From positions 1 through 33,080 of the forward strand of contig VBAS01000095.1 in assembly GCA_005882975.1 (NCBI GenBank): a DNA stretch of 33,080 nt, in the 5' to 3' direction. A model generated the notes under the pieces. It was given only the letters and a program-made list of their open reading frames with translations, was not told the origin of the DNA and made no database searches. Origin of the DNA: Bacteroidota bacterium (GTDB lineage: Bacteria; Bacteroidota; Bacteroidia; Chitinophagales; Chitinophagaceae). The position numbers were made by a program, and so were the translations under genes. Position 1 is the stretch's first letter. Every line of letters begins with the position of its first letter. Shown here in pieces: positions 9,171 through 18,038 of the stretch.

Positions 9171-10778
9171 ATGCAAGACAATTTTATTCAATACATATAT
9201 CTCGTCCTGATCATTCTTGGGTTGGTCATGCTTGCAAACAGGATGAAGTTGGCTTATCCTATCATTCTTGTGTTGGGTGGATTGGCTTTAAGCTTTACGG
9301 ATGGTTTTTCAAAACTTACTATTGATCCCGAACTGATATTCTTTATTTTTCTTCCACCACTTCTTTATGAAGCTGCGTGGCAGGTATCCTGGAAACAATT
9401 TTGGAAATGGCGAAGAGTGATCATGAGCTTTGCATTTCCAATCGTTATACTTACGTCATGTGTAGTTGCATTTGCATCGTATGTCTTTATTCCAGGTTTT
9501 ACTTTGGCACTTGGGTTTCTATTAGGTGGCATTGTTTCTCCACCTGATGCTATTTCTGCAACGACCATTATGCGACAGGTAAAAGCACCAAAAAGCCTTG
9601 TTAGCATTGCAGAAGGTGAAAGCCTGCTTAATGATGCTTCTTCATTGATCGTATTCCGTTTTGCATTAGCAGCCGTTATCACAGGTCAATTTCATTTTAA
9701 GCAGGCAGCGATCAGTTTTTTTCTTGTCATTATCATGGGAGCGTTGATCGGTCTGGCAATCGGATTGGTTATATATTATATTCATCGTTATTTGATCAGA
9801 TCATCAAGTGTAGAAATAGTATTGACACTTGTTACTCCTTATCTCATGTACTATTTCGCAGAACATTTTCATTTTTCAGGAGTACTGGCTGTTGTAAGCG
9901 GTGGTCTTTTTTTATCTGGCAGGCGACAATCAATGCTTAACTATAGAAGCAGGGTGCAGGGAATAAATGTTTGGGTAAATCTTGTCTTTGTATTGAATGG
10001 CTTGATCTTTCTTTTCATAGGTCTCCAATTACCTTCTATTGTAAACCAACTTGGCGAAACCAGTTTGACTAAAGCAATAGGCTATGGCCTGGCAATTTCA
10101 TTCGTTCTGATCATCGCCCGGTTTCTTTGCACATTCGGAGCAGCGTTATTTACCCGTTTCATAAGTCGGTTTATTAAAGTAGCGGATGCTAACCCTGGGT
10201 GGAAAGGTCCCATAATTCTGGGATGGGGAGGAATGCGTGGGGTGGTGTCACTTGCAATGGCATTGTCCATACCATTATTTATTAATGCCCAGACTTTCCC
10301 TTATCGTAATCTTATCCTCTTCATCACCTTCATTGTTATTCTTGTTACATTAGTTTTCCAGGGACTTACGCTTCCATGGGTAATACGGAAAGTGAAACTG
10401 GAAGACAGGTATAATCCTATCCCTGAACAGGAACAGGAATTGATCATTCAGAAAAAGATCGCAAAAGTGTCTCTTCAATTGTTGGACGAAAAGTATGATG
10501 GAGAACGAAAGCAGAATGACCACTTAAATATTTTATCCTCAAGACTGCGGACAGAAGTAAGTTTTTTTCAGCAGGATCTTAAAGAGCTGTCTAATTCAAC
10601 TGACAATACCCTTATTAAATTTCAACGCATTTATCTTGAATTGCTGGAAGGGCAAAGACACATGCTTGAAGAGATGAATCATAAAGATGAATTCGATGAG
10701 GATCTGATCCGGAAATATCTTGCATTGATAGATCTTGAAGAACTCAAAACAAGGGAAAAATTATTACAGGAAATTTGA
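9171..10778 (+). CDS. CPA1 family Na+/H+ antiporter (NhaP-like)
   Basis: 535 residues from the ATG at 9171 (MQDNFIQYIYLVLIIL). An upstream TTG at 9147 would add eight residues that do not fit the family. There are 11-12 membrane helices (to about residue 410), then a cytoplasmic helical tail rich in Glu and Lys. Key motifs are FIFLPPLLYEAAW, SPPDAISAT (Asp126) and the transport-site pair in GESLLNDASS (Asn154-Asp155), followed by GWGGMRGVVSLA. This is the monovalent cation/proton exchange signature, acting in pH and sodium homeostasis in the inner membrane. The long C-terminal tail probably regulates activity. It converges with recJ. Confidence 0.92.
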   Translation: MQDNFIQYIYLVLIILGLVMLANRMKLAYPIILVLGGLALSFTDGFSKLTIDPELIFFIFLPPLLYEAAWQVSWKQFWKWRRVIMSFAFPIVILTSCVVAFASYVFIPGFTLALGFLLGGIVSPPDAISATTIMRQVKAPKSLVSIAEGESLLNDASSLIVFRFALAAVITGQFHFKQAAISFFLVIIMGALIGLAIGLVIYYIHRYLIRSSSVEIVLTLVTPYLMYYFAEHFHFSGVLAVVSGGLFLSGRRQSMLNYRSRVQGINVWVNLVFVLNGLIFLFIGLQLPSIVNQLGETSLTKAIGYGLAISFVLIIARFLCTFGAALFTRFISRFIKVADANPGWKGPIILGWGGMRGVVSLAMALSIPLFINAQTFPYRNLILFITFIVILVTLVFQGLTLPWVIRKVKLEDRYNPIPEQEQELIIQKKIAKVSLQLLDEKYDGERKQNDHLNILSSRLRTEVSFFQQDLKELSNSTDNTLIKFQRIYLELLEGQRHMLEEMNHKDEFDEDLIRKYLALIDLEELKTREKLLQEI

Positions 10779-10798
10779 TCAGATAGGAAGAGTTTTTT

Positions 10799-12499
10799 TT
10801 AAAATTCGCTCAAACGAAAATCAATTACACGAAGCTGAAGAGTTTTATTACCATTCCATTCATTCTCATCTATTTTAAACACAACATCAATTGGTTTATT
10901 CATTTGAAGTAAATTAAATTTATCAGCCATTTTAAAACCGATTCCTGTGAAGACAGTATTATTTTGTTTTAAAGAAAATTTTATATGCTCTTCTTTTACA
11001 ATTTTTGAATATCCAGTGTTCCAAACGTTTTTAGCCACGAAGACTGGTCGTAAATTTTCCGGACCAAATGGCTCCATCTGTTGCAGTATATTATAGAAGG
11101 GCCATTGAATGTCTTTAAAATTTATTTCTGCATCGATGATTATTTCCGGGATCAATAATTCAGGATGAATTGTAGCAGAAACTATTTCTTCAAACTTATT
11201 TCTGAAAGCATCTACATTTTCCAACTGAAGTGTTAATCCTGCTGCAGCAAAATGCCCGCCATAGCCGATTAAATGTTCTCTGCAAGCATGAACGGCCTCG
11301 TATAAATTAAAACCAGGAACACTCCTGGCACTGCCTGCAACGTACTCGCCGCTTTGAGTCAATACAATAGTTGGCCTGTAATAATGTCCTATCAGGCGTG
11401 AAGCAACAATACCAACTACACCTTTATGCCAATGAGATCGAAAAACAACTGTTGATTTTCGATGTTGCCAATCCTGATTTTCGGTAATGATAAACAAGGC
11501 CTCACTCGTAATATTGAGATCCGCTTCTTTTCTGTCTGTATTATCGCTATGAAGCATTTCTGCATATTGTAATGCTTCATCATAAGAGTCCGCTATGAAC
11601 ATTTGCACCGCTTTTTTTGCGTCATCCATTCTTCCGGCAGCATTTACCCGCGGAGCTATTATAAAAACAAGATTATTGATATGCAGTTCAGTTTTTAAAC
11701 CGCTTAAAAACCCGAGTGCTTTAATGCCGTTGTTCGGATTTTCATTTGCTTTTTTTAAACCATAATAAGCAAGGATGCGATTTTCTCCTGTCATAGGAAC
11801 AATATCCGCGGCAATAGCGGTTGCAACAAGGTCAAGGCTTTCATTAACATCGTCGTTACTTAATCCAAACTGAGGTGCCAGTGCAGAAATTAATTTAAAA
11901 CCGACACCACATCCGCATAATTCCTTGTATGGATAATTACAATCTTTTTGTTTTGGATTTAAAATTGCGACTGCATTTGGCAATTCTTCATCAGGTAAAT
12001 GATGATCACAAACGATGAAATCAATATCAAGATCTTTAGCATAGGAAATAAGGTCAATTGATTTTATTCCGCAGTCAAGAGAAATTATAAGGGTAAATCC
12101 ATTTTCATTCGCAAAATCAATTCCTGCTTTGCTTACACCATATCCTTCGCGATAGCGATGAGGAATATAAAAATCAATATTGGAATGAATTTTTTTCAGG
12201 AAGCGATACATGCAGGCAACAGAAGTGGTCCCATCCACATCGTAATCTCCAAATACCAGGATCTTCTCATTATTATTAATTGCACAAATAATTCGTTCAA
12301 CTGCTTTATCCATGTCTTTCATTAACCATGGATCATGGAGATCAGTCAATTCAGGCCGAAAGTATTTTTTTGACTGATCAAATGTGGCAACACCTCGTTG
12401 TACGAGTATACCACAAATAACAGGAGAAATTTTAAGTGCTAATTGAAGTGAGTCAGATTCTGGCTTATCCGCAGTTAGTATTTTCCATCTTTTTTGCAT
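10799..12499 (-). CDS. recJ: Single-stranded-DNA exonuclease RecJ
   Basis: 566 residues, the normal RecJ length. The DHH phosphoesterase motifs are complete: FGDYDVDGTTS (Asp85, Asp87, Asp89), ISLDCG (Asp142) and CDHHLPDE (Asp165-His166-His167). The DHHA1 domain has PRVNAAGRMDDAKKA and GYGGHFAAAGLTL, and an OB-like nucleic-acid-binding domain closes the protein. RecJ degrades single-stranded DNA 5' to 3' in recombination and mismatch repair. It lies 21 bases downstream of the polyprenyl diphosphate synthase gene in the same direction, so the two are probably co-transcribed. Confidence 0.96.
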   Translation of the reverse strand: MQKRWKILTADKPESDSLQLALKISPVICGILVQRGVATFDQSKKYFRPELTDLHDPWLMKDMDKAVERIICAINNNEKILVFGDYDVDGTTSVACMYRFLKKIHSNIDFYIPHRYREGYGVSKAGIDFANENGFTLIISLDCGIKSIDLISYAKDLDIDFIVCDHHLPDEELPNAVAILNPKQKDCNYPYKELCGCGVGFKLISALAPQFGLSNDDVNESLDLVATAIAADIVPMTGENRILAYYGLKKANENPNNGIKALGFLSGLKTELHINNLVFIIAPRVNAAGRMDDAKKAVQMFIADSYDEALQYAEMLHSDNTDRKEADLNITSEALFIITENQDWQHRKSTVVFRSHWHKGVVGIVASRLIGHYYRPTIVLTQSGEYVAGSARSVPGFNLYEAVHACREHLIGYGGHFAAAGLTLQLENVDAFRNKFEEIVSATIHPELLIPEIIIDAEINFKDIQWPFYNILQQMEPFGPENLRPVFVAKNVWNTGYSKIVKEEHIKFSLKQNNTVFTGIGFKMADKFNLLQMNKPIDVVFKIDENEWNGNKTLQLRVIDFRLSEF

Positions 12500-12520
12500 C
12501 TTTAAATTTAAAGCTTAATA

Positions 12521-13477
12521 TTATCTGTTGATCACAAAATTGATAAGATCTTCAAGTCCTTTCCGTGAATCGTCATTGGGAAATTGATAAAGAATTTCTT
12601 TTGCCTTACTATAAAATTCATTCATTTTGTCCGATGCATATTGAATTCCTCCAGACCTGGTCACTATATCGGCGACTTTTGTTACTTGTGTAGTATCTGT
12701 ATTTTTATTTTTTATGATATAAATGATTTCGCGGCGGGTTTTTTTATCACAATTTTTCAAAGTATAAATAAGAGGGAGTGTAAGTTTTTTTTCTTTGATG
12801 TCATTACCCGTAGGCTTACCGATCTTATCGCTGGCATAGTCAAATAGGTCATCCTTGATTTGAAAAGCCATACCAGCATATTCACCAAAGGATCTCATTT
12901 GTTCAGTTTTCTCTTCATCATTTGAAGACGACCATGCGCCGGCGGCGCAGGCTGATGCCAATAAGGATGCGGTTTTGTTTCTTATAATTTCATAATATAC
13001 ATCTTCCGGAATATTCAGTGTTCTTGTTTTTTCTAATTGCAACAATTCTCCTTCACTCATTTTTCTTACAGCATCAGAAAGTATATGCAGTATTTTATAA
13101 TCGTTATTATCGAGAGATAATAAAAGACCCTTTGCAAGGAGATAATCACCGATCAATACAGAAGCTTTTGTTTTCCATAATGCATAAACCGAGAAAAAGC
13201 CTCTTCTTTCTGCAGAATCATCCACCACATCATCATGAACCAGCGTTGCAGTATGCAATAATTCAACGAGTGACGCAGCCCTATAAGTGCTTTCTGTGAT
13301 AGATCCGCAAAGTCTGGCAGACAGCAAAACAAACATTGGACGGAGCTGCTTGCCTTTCCTTTTTACAACATAGCGCATAATGCGATCTAAAAGAGGTGCT
13401 CTGCTTTTTGCAGCCTCTTTAAACCTATCTTCAAAGGTTTTAAGTTCATTTTCGATTACTGATGAGGGTAAATTCAT
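12521..13477 (-). CDS. Trans-polyprenyl diphosphate synthase
   Basis: 318 residues, all-helical isoprenoid synthase. The first aspartate-rich motif is HDDVVDDSAERRG (Asp82-Asp87) and the second is QIKDDLFDY (Asp209, Asp210, Asp213), with GKQLRPMFVLLSARL before the first. The length and the RRG after the first motif fit long-chain synthases (octaprenyl/heptaprenyl type) that make the menaquinone side chain rather than farnesyl diphosphate synthase, but the exact chain length cannot be read. Cytoplasmic. First gene of a leftward unit with recJ, divergent from the OmpA-like gene. Confidence 0.92.
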   Translation of the reverse strand: MNLPSSVIENELKTFEDRFKEAAKSRAPLLDRIMRYVVKRKGKQLRPMFVLLSARLCGSITESTYRAASLVELLHTATLVHDDVVDDSAERRGFFSVYALWKTKASVLIGDYLLAKGLLLSLDNNDYKILHILSDAVRKMSEGELLQLEKTRTLNIPEDVYYEIIRNKTASLLASACAAGAWSSSNDEEKTEQMRSFGEYAGMAFQIKDDLFDYASDKIGKPTGNDIKEKKLTLPLIYTLKNCDKKTRREIIYIIKNKNTDTTQVTKVADIVTRSGGIQYASDKMNEFYSKAKEILYQFPNDDSRKGLEDLINFVINR

Positions 13478-13555
13478 TTTTTAAAGCAGGGCAATATACG
13501 TATCAAAAAAAATATTGCAGCGAGGTTATGAGCACTTTCCCCAACTTCGTTTTTT

Positions 13556-13575
13556 TTGTAGAACAAATTCTACAA
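13556..13575. promoter_or_regulatory. Perfect 8-bp inverted repeat upstream of the OmpA-like promoter
   Basis: TTGTAGAA (13556-13563) and TTCTACAA (13568-13575) are exact reverse complements around CAAA. It sits 30 bases upstream of the -33 box of the OmpA-like gene and about 80 bases from the divergent synthase start. It has no downstream T run on either strand, so it looks like an operator rather than a terminator. Confidence 0.4.
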
Positions 13576-13605
13576 TGATTTTCAAGTAAATAAATGATAT
13601 AAAAA

Positions 13606-13636
13606 TTTGGTTTTTAACCTTCAATTTCTATTTTTG
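13606..13636 (+). promoter_or_regulatory. Bacteroidota-type promoter of the OmpA-like gene
   Basis: TTTG at 13606-13609, a 19-base spacer, then TATTTTTG at 13629-13636. This matches the Bacteroidota sigma-ABfr consensus TTTG-N19-TAnnTTTG exactly. Transcription would start about 7 bases later, leaving an untranslated leader of roughly 43 bases before the ATG at 13687. Confidence 0.75.
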
Positions 13637-13686
13637 CATATATTTTTGGACATCGTATTCTCTTATCAAAAACTAACTCTCAAGTT

Positions 13687-15438
13687 ATGGCAAGCAAAAA
13701 GTACATTTTACTAGCTGGCATTATATGTCTGCTGGCATCAGGAAGTAATGCTCAGGTAGGCGCAAGCTATGATGTAAAAGACTCTTCCCTTATCCCTTCG
13801 AAAAGAATGCCTCAGCATTCTGAATTTTTAAATGGAACATATAGTTTTCCGGCAAAACCACGAAATCAGTGGGAAATAGGGCTAAAGGCCGGAGCATTTA
13901 CCGTTGCTGGCGACATTCCCGCACTTTTTCCTACACTCGGTTTTGGGGTGCATGCAAGAAAAGCATTCGGGTATGTATTTTCGATGCGTGTTGAGTATAT
14001 GCACGGAAGTGGAAAAGGATATAGTTGGAATGTTGCTGATAATTTCGGAAGGAATCTTGGATTGATTCCGCCGGGTTTAACTCCTAAGTATTCGACTTTT
14101 TTGCTTGAGCCTGGCCCAGTTACAGGGCAGCCACGATATATAGTGGCTGGTACAGGTGCAGTAGCTGGTCCGAACACACCACGGGACGTGGTTTTTTATA
14201 ACTATAAGACCTCGGTAAATGATCTTTCCGTTCAAGGGCTAATCTCACTTAATAACATCCGTTTTCATAAACAGAAAACAGGCTTTAATGTATATTTCTT
14301 TGGAGGTATAGGCGCCACTATTTTTGAAACGTGGATAAATGCTGTAGACGGAGATGATTATGCAACTGGAACCTCATATGCAGCAGGATATAAGAGCATA
14401 TTTCAAAACAACTCTTTCGTTTATGAAAACAGAAATAAGATAAAAGACCAAGTAAAAAATCTTCTGGATGATTCATTTGAAACACCTGCAGAAACTGAAA
14501 GTGGTGTCAGGAGACCAAAATTATGGGGCAGTACCTTTAAACCATCGGGCTCTGTAGGTTTTGGAATGGCTTTCAAATTGAGCGATCGGATCAATCTTGC
14601 TCTTGAAGAACGGGCAACTGTGATTAAATCTGATCTACTTGACGGCCAACGCTGGTCGGAACATGGAAGTTATGACCCTGTACTTACTTCTGACTATGAC
14701 TCTTATAACTATCTAACTCTAGGTATTAATTTTAATATAGGTGGTCACGCTGTTGAGCCTCTTTTCTGGCTTAACCCACTTGATTATGCATACAGCGAGA
14801 TTCGCAACCCTCGTTTGATGCGCTTACCTAAACCAGTATTGCCTGATAGTGATTTGGATGGCGTTACTGATCAATTTGACCAGGAGCAAACTCCAGAAGG
14901 TTGCCCTGTTGATACACATGGTGTAACTCGTGATACAGATGGTGATGGAGTTCCGGACTGTAAGGATAAAGAGATCATCACTCCAACATATTGCCAGCCA
15001 GTTGACGCTGATGGTATCGGTAAATGTCCTTGTGACACAACTTGTGCAGGACGAGCAGTCTCTTCTCAACCAACTTGCTCTCAAATGCTTGGTGCATTAC
15101 CAAGTGTAAGTTTTGCTAAGAATGCAGTTAAATTGAGTGATGATGCTAAAAGATTACTTGCTGTAGTTGCTGACCGTATGCGTAACTCCCCAGGTTGTAA
15201 TGTAGTTGTAACTGGATATTGCGCAGGTAACAAAATGGAGCAACAAAGAAGCTGGGATAGAGTAAATGCGATTATTAACTACCTTATAGAAAAAGAAGGT
15301 GTCAGCGGTGATCGCCTGATCTTTAAATATGGTGAAGAAGGTGGAGATTGCGATACTGTTGATATCCGTGCGGCAAATGAAGGTGAAGAAGGACCAAACA
15401 CAGTACCTGCTCCTCATCCTAATCTTAGAAAGAATTAA
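13687..15438 (+). CDS. OmpA-family outer membrane protein with TSP3-like repeats
   Basis: 583 residues. A signal peptide (MASKKYILLAGIICLLASGSNA) is followed by a large beta-barrel-like region (about 50-375; WEIGLKAGAFTVAGDIPALF near the start). Next come Asp-rich calcium-binding thrombospondin type 3-like segments (DSDLDGVTDQFD and DTDGDGVPDCKD, about 387-430), a Cys-rich linker (CQPVDADGIGKCPCDTTCAG), and an OmpA-like peptidoglycan-binding domain (about 455-565; VVVTGYCAGNKMEQQRSWDR). It anchors the outer membrane to the cell wall and may be a major porin. A consensus promoter lies upstream and a strong terminator downstream, so it is a well-expressed single-gene unit. The Cys count is high for an outer membrane protein and suggests disulfides. 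Confidence 0.92.
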   Translation: MASKKYILLAGIICLLASGSNAQVGASYDVKDSSLIPSKRMPQHSEFLNGTYSFPAKPRNQWEIGLKAGAFTVAGDIPALFPTLGFGVHARKAFGYVFSMRVEYMHGSGKGYSWNVADNFGRNLGLIPPGLTPKYSTFLLEPGPVTGQPRYIVAGTGAVAGPNTPRDVVFYNYKTSVNDLSVQGLISLNNIRFHKQKTGFNVYFFGGIGATIFETWINAVDGDDYATGTSYAAGYKSIFQNNSFVYENRNKIKDQVKNLLDDSFETPAETESGVRRPKLWGSTFKPSGSVGFGMAFKLSDRINLALEERATVIKSDLLDGQRWSEHGSYDPVLTSDYDSYNYLTLGINFNIGGHAVEPLFWLNPLDYAYSEIRNPRLMRLPKPVLPDSDLDGVTDQFDQEQTPEGCPVDTHGVTRDTDGDGVPDCKDKEIITPTYCQPVDADGIGKCPCDTTCAGRAVSSQPTCSQMLGALPSVSFAKNAVKLSDDAKRLLAVVADRMRNSPGCNVVVTGYCAGNKMEQQRSWDRVNAIINYLIEKEGVSGDRLIFKYGEEGGDCDTVDIRAANEGEEGPNTVPAPHPNLRKN

Positions 15439-15455
15439 GAAATTATTTTTTATAG

Positions 15456-15487
15456 AAAGACCCTTGATTTTTCGGGGGTCTTTTCTT
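15456..15487 (+). terminator. Intrinsic terminator of the OmpA-like gene
   Basis: AAAGACCC (15456-15463) pairs with GGGTCTTT (15476-15483) around a 12-base loop, and the stem is followed by TCTTTTA. The stem begins 18 bases after the OmpA-like stop codon. Confidence 0.85.
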
Positions 15488-15617
15488 TTATAAACAACTA
15501 TAGCAGGAGCAGAAAACTTTAGCACCCACTATTATAATAACCTTAACCACTTTATCTTGGCATCCATTTATTTTTAGAGCAGATTTGCCGGATTAAAACT
15601 ATCTTTGCCCACTTTTT

Positions 15618-16403
15618 ATGAGAGTTTTTCTTTTGTTTATAATCGTCGGTTTGATCAGCAGTTGTAGCGGGATCAATAAGGTTTTGAAGAATAAAGATCC
15701 TGAGTACAAGTTGCGCATGGCGGAACAATACTATGTAAAAAAGAAGTATAATTTTGCTCAGACTCTTTATGAAGATATAATGCCGCACTTTAAGGGAACT
15801 GCAGTTTTTGAAGACTTGTATTATAAATATGCATATTGTGCTTATTATCAAAAGGATTATTTGAACGCTGAAAATCTTTTCAAAAATTTTCTTGAGGTTT
15901 TCCCCAACAGTACCAAAGCCGAAGAACTGGATTATATGCGGGCATTGTGCTATTATAAACTGTCGCCCAAAGTTCCATTAGATCAATCAAATACAATAAA
16001 AGCTTTGGGTATGTTACAGACATTTATTAATACACACCCCGGGTCTACAAGAAATAAGGAGGCTAATGAGTTTATAGAGATTTGTCATGACAAGTTAGAA
16101 GAAAAGGAGAGGATTGGAGCAAAATTATATTATGACTTGGGTCAGTTTAGGGCAGCAGGAGTGTCGTTTTCTACCTTACTCAATGATTTTCCAGATTCGG
16201 AAAAATGCGATGAATATAAATTAATGGTTATAAAATCTTACTATAAATTTGCTGAATTAAGTGTTGATGAGAGAAAGGTTGAGCGTTTCGAGCAGGTAAT
16301 AACAGAATGTAACGATTTTATTGACCGCTTTCCTGACAGTAAATTAGTAAAAGAAGTTGAACGATATATTTCCCTAACAAATGACAACATAAAAAAAATC
16401 TAA
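15618..16403 (+). CDS. bamD: Outer membrane assembly lipoprotein BamD
   Basis: 261 residues. A lipoprotein signal (MRVFLLFIIVGLISSC, Cys16) is followed by five TPR-like helix pairs: AEQYYVKKKYNFAQTLYEDI, YAYCAYYQKDYLNAENLFKN, and a middle motif typical of Bacteroidota BamD (LDYMRALCYYKLSPKVPLDQ). BamD is a periplasm-facing lipoprotein of the BAM complex that inserts beta-barrel proteins with BamA. The gene order bamD, omega, coaBC, DUF4835 is conserved in Bacteroidota and supports the call. A TATCTTTG box at 15600-15607 resembles a -7 element but would leave almost no leader. Confidence 0.95.
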   Translation: MRVFLLFIIVGLISSCSGINKVLKNKDPEYKLRMAEQYYVKKKYNFAQTLYEDIMPHFKGTAVFEDLYYKYAYCAYYQKDYLNAENLFKNFLEVFPNSTKAEELDYMRALCYYKLSPKVPLDQSNTIKALGMLQTFINTHPGSTRNKEANEFIEICHDKLEEKERIGAKLYYDLGQFRAAGVSFSTLLNDFPDSEKCDEYKLMVIKSYYKFAELSVDERKVERFEQVITECNDFIDRFPDSKLVKEVERYISLTNDNIKKI

Positions 16404-16404
16404 T

Positions 16405-16746
16405 ATGAGCAAATTAAGACGCCAGCTTAGTGTTGGTACCAGTAACATAGTTGAAACAAAAAACCTGAACGACATTAAAGAGAAAACAGGCAATTTGTAT
16501 GAATCAATTTCCATAGTTGGAAAAAGAGCTAATCAGATCAATATTTCATTGAAAGAAGAATTGCATAATAAATTGGAAGAGTTTGCCAGCCATACGGATA
16601 GCATTGAGGAAATACATGAGAATAAAGAGCAAATCGAGATTTCCAGAGCGTATAAAAGAATGCCAAACCCCGCTTTACTTGCCACCCAGGAATTTATGGA
16701 AGACAAAGTTTATTTTCGCAAAGGAGAAGATGAGCTATTTAGTTAA
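16405..16746 (+). CDS. rpoZ: RNA polymerase omega/Rpb6-like subunit
   Basis: 113 residues. The core IVGKRANQINISLKEELHNK and the C-terminal part (RAYKRMPNPALLATQEFMED) match the Bacteroidota form of the small RNA polymerase subunit (Rpb6/omega superfamily), which stabilises the beta-prime subunit. It starts one base after the bamD stop codon, so the two are translated from one message. A terminator 38 bases after the stop ends the bamD-rpoZ unit. The family is called DNA-directed RNA polymerase subunit omega in annotations, though it is far from the E. coli sequence. Confidence 0.88.
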   Translation: MSKLRRQLSVGTSNIVETKNLNDIKEKTGNLYESISIVGKRANQINISLKEELHNKLEEFASHTDSIEEIHENKEQIEISRAYKRMPNPALLATQEFMEDKVYFRKGEDELFS

Positions 16747-16783
16747 TAAATTGACGGGTTATCACTATTAATAAATTATTTTG

Positions 16784-16808
16784 GCGTCCCACATAAGGGA
16801 CGCTTTTA
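16784..16808 (+). terminator. Intrinsic terminator after rpoZ
   Basis: GCGTCCC (16784-16790) pairs with GGGACGC (16797-16803) around ACATAA and is followed by TTTTA. It separates bamD-rpoZ from coaBC. Confidence 0.85.
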
Positions 16809-16841
16809 GTTTCTGATAGTTAGGTTTAATTTTATAAGTAA

Positions 16842-18038
16842 ATGCTGAAAGGCAAAAAAATACTGCTAGGGGTTACTGGAAGCATAGCTGCTTATAAATC
16901 TGCCTTTCTTATCCGGTTGTTAATTAAAGCTGGTGCTGAAGTAAAAGTGATCATGACACCGGCTTCAACTGATTTTATTTCTAAACTTACTCTTTCTACT
17001 CTTTCGAAAAATACAGTGTTGGTTGATTTGTTTGATGAAGATTCATGGGCAAATCATGTTATGCTTGGCAGATGGGCTGATATAATGGTGATGGCGCCGC
17101 TCAGTTGTAATACGCTTTCTAAAATGGCCAATGGACAGTGTGACAATTTATTACTTGCAGTTTATTTATCTGCCACATGTCCCGTAGTTGTTGCTCCTGC
17201 TATGGATGAAGATATGTGGCACCATAATTCGACAAAACTAAATATTCAAAAACTTATAGAATTTGGGATTAAGATCATTCCCGTTGACAAAGGAGAACTT
17301 GCAAGCGGATTAGTTGGTGACGGACGAATGGCTGAACCGGAAACCATCGTACAATTTATTGAAGAATGTTTAAGAGTATCCAAGTCCTTTTCTGGAAAAA
17401 AAGTAATGGTTTCTGCTGGTCCTACATACGAGCCACTTGATCCCGTTCGTTTTATTGGAAATCATTCTTCCGGTAAAATGGGATTAGCAATTGCAGAAGA
17501 GCTATATGCTCGAGGTGCTGAGGTAACATTGATCATGGGTCCTTCAGCAATTAATTTGCCTAAAAATGGAATAAAATCGATTAGAGTTAATACAGCAGAA
17601 GAAATGTATGTAGCATGCACAAAACACTTCAACGAGTCAGATATTGGGGTAATGGCGGCTGCGGTTGCCGATTATACACCGGTAGAAGTGGCCACATCTA
17701 AGGTTAAAAAAAATAGTGACGAACTTGTTATTGAATTAAGAAAAACAAAAGACATTTTGAAAAGCCTGGGCGAAAATAAATCTTCTAAACAAGTACTGGT
17801 AGGATTTGCCCTGGAAACAAATAATGAACGTGAATATGCCCTTGAAAAATTGAAGAATAAAAATGCCGATATGATGGTGATGAATTCATTGAATGATAAG
17901 GGCGCCGGTTTTGGTACCGATACAAATAAAATTACCATCTTTGATAAAAGCGGAAAGGAATTTAATTATGAGCTTATGCCAAAAAAAGAGGTTGCTAAAA
18001 ATATTGTTGACACCATTATCCAATTATACTATGCTTAG
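16842..18038 (+). CDS. coaBC: Bifunctional phosphopantothenoylcysteine decarboxylase/synthetase
   Basis: 398 residues. The N-terminal flavin-dependent CoaC domain (about 1-180) shows GVTGSIAAYKSAFLIRLL, APLSCNTLSKMANGQCDNLL and APAMDEDMWHH with the catalytic His. The C-terminal CoaB domain (about 185-398) shows SAGPTYEPLDPVRFIGNHSS, AAAVADYTP and VGFALETN. It makes 4'-phosphopantetheine in coenzyme A synthesis. In the CoaC active-site loop the sequence is LASGLVGDGRMAEPE, with Ser where E. coli has Cys; I believe this is common in Bacteroidota. The next gene overlaps its end by 8 bases. Confidence 0.96.
   Translation: MLKGKKILLGVTGSIAAYKSAFLIRLLIKAGAEVKVIMTPASTDFISKLTLSTLSKNTVLVDLFDEDSWANHVMLGRWADIMVMAPLSCNTLSKMANGQCDNLLLAVYLSATCPVVVAPAMDEDMWHHNSTKLNIQKLIEFGIKIIPVDKGELASGLVGDGRMAEPETIVQFIEECLRVSKSFSGKKVMVSAGPTYEPLDPVRFIGNHSSGKMGLAIAEELYARGAEVTLIMGPSAINLPKNGIKSIRVNTAEEMYVACTKHFNESDIGVMAAAVADYTPVEVATSKVKKNSDELVIELRKTKDILKSLGENKSSKQVLVGFALETNNEREYALEKLKNKNADMMVMNSLNDKGAGFGTDTNKITIFDKSGKEFNYELMPKKEVAKNIVDTIIQLYYA

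Noticed and set aside
15600-15607. TATCTTTG as a -7 promoter box for bamD
   Set aside because: It would leave about four bases of leader, and no TTTG is found 19 bases upstream.
17290-17340. Ser in place of Cys in the CoaC active-site loop as a sign of inactivation
   Set aside because: The motif LASGLVGDGRMAEPE is otherwise intact and I believe Ser here is common in Bacteroidota CoaBC.
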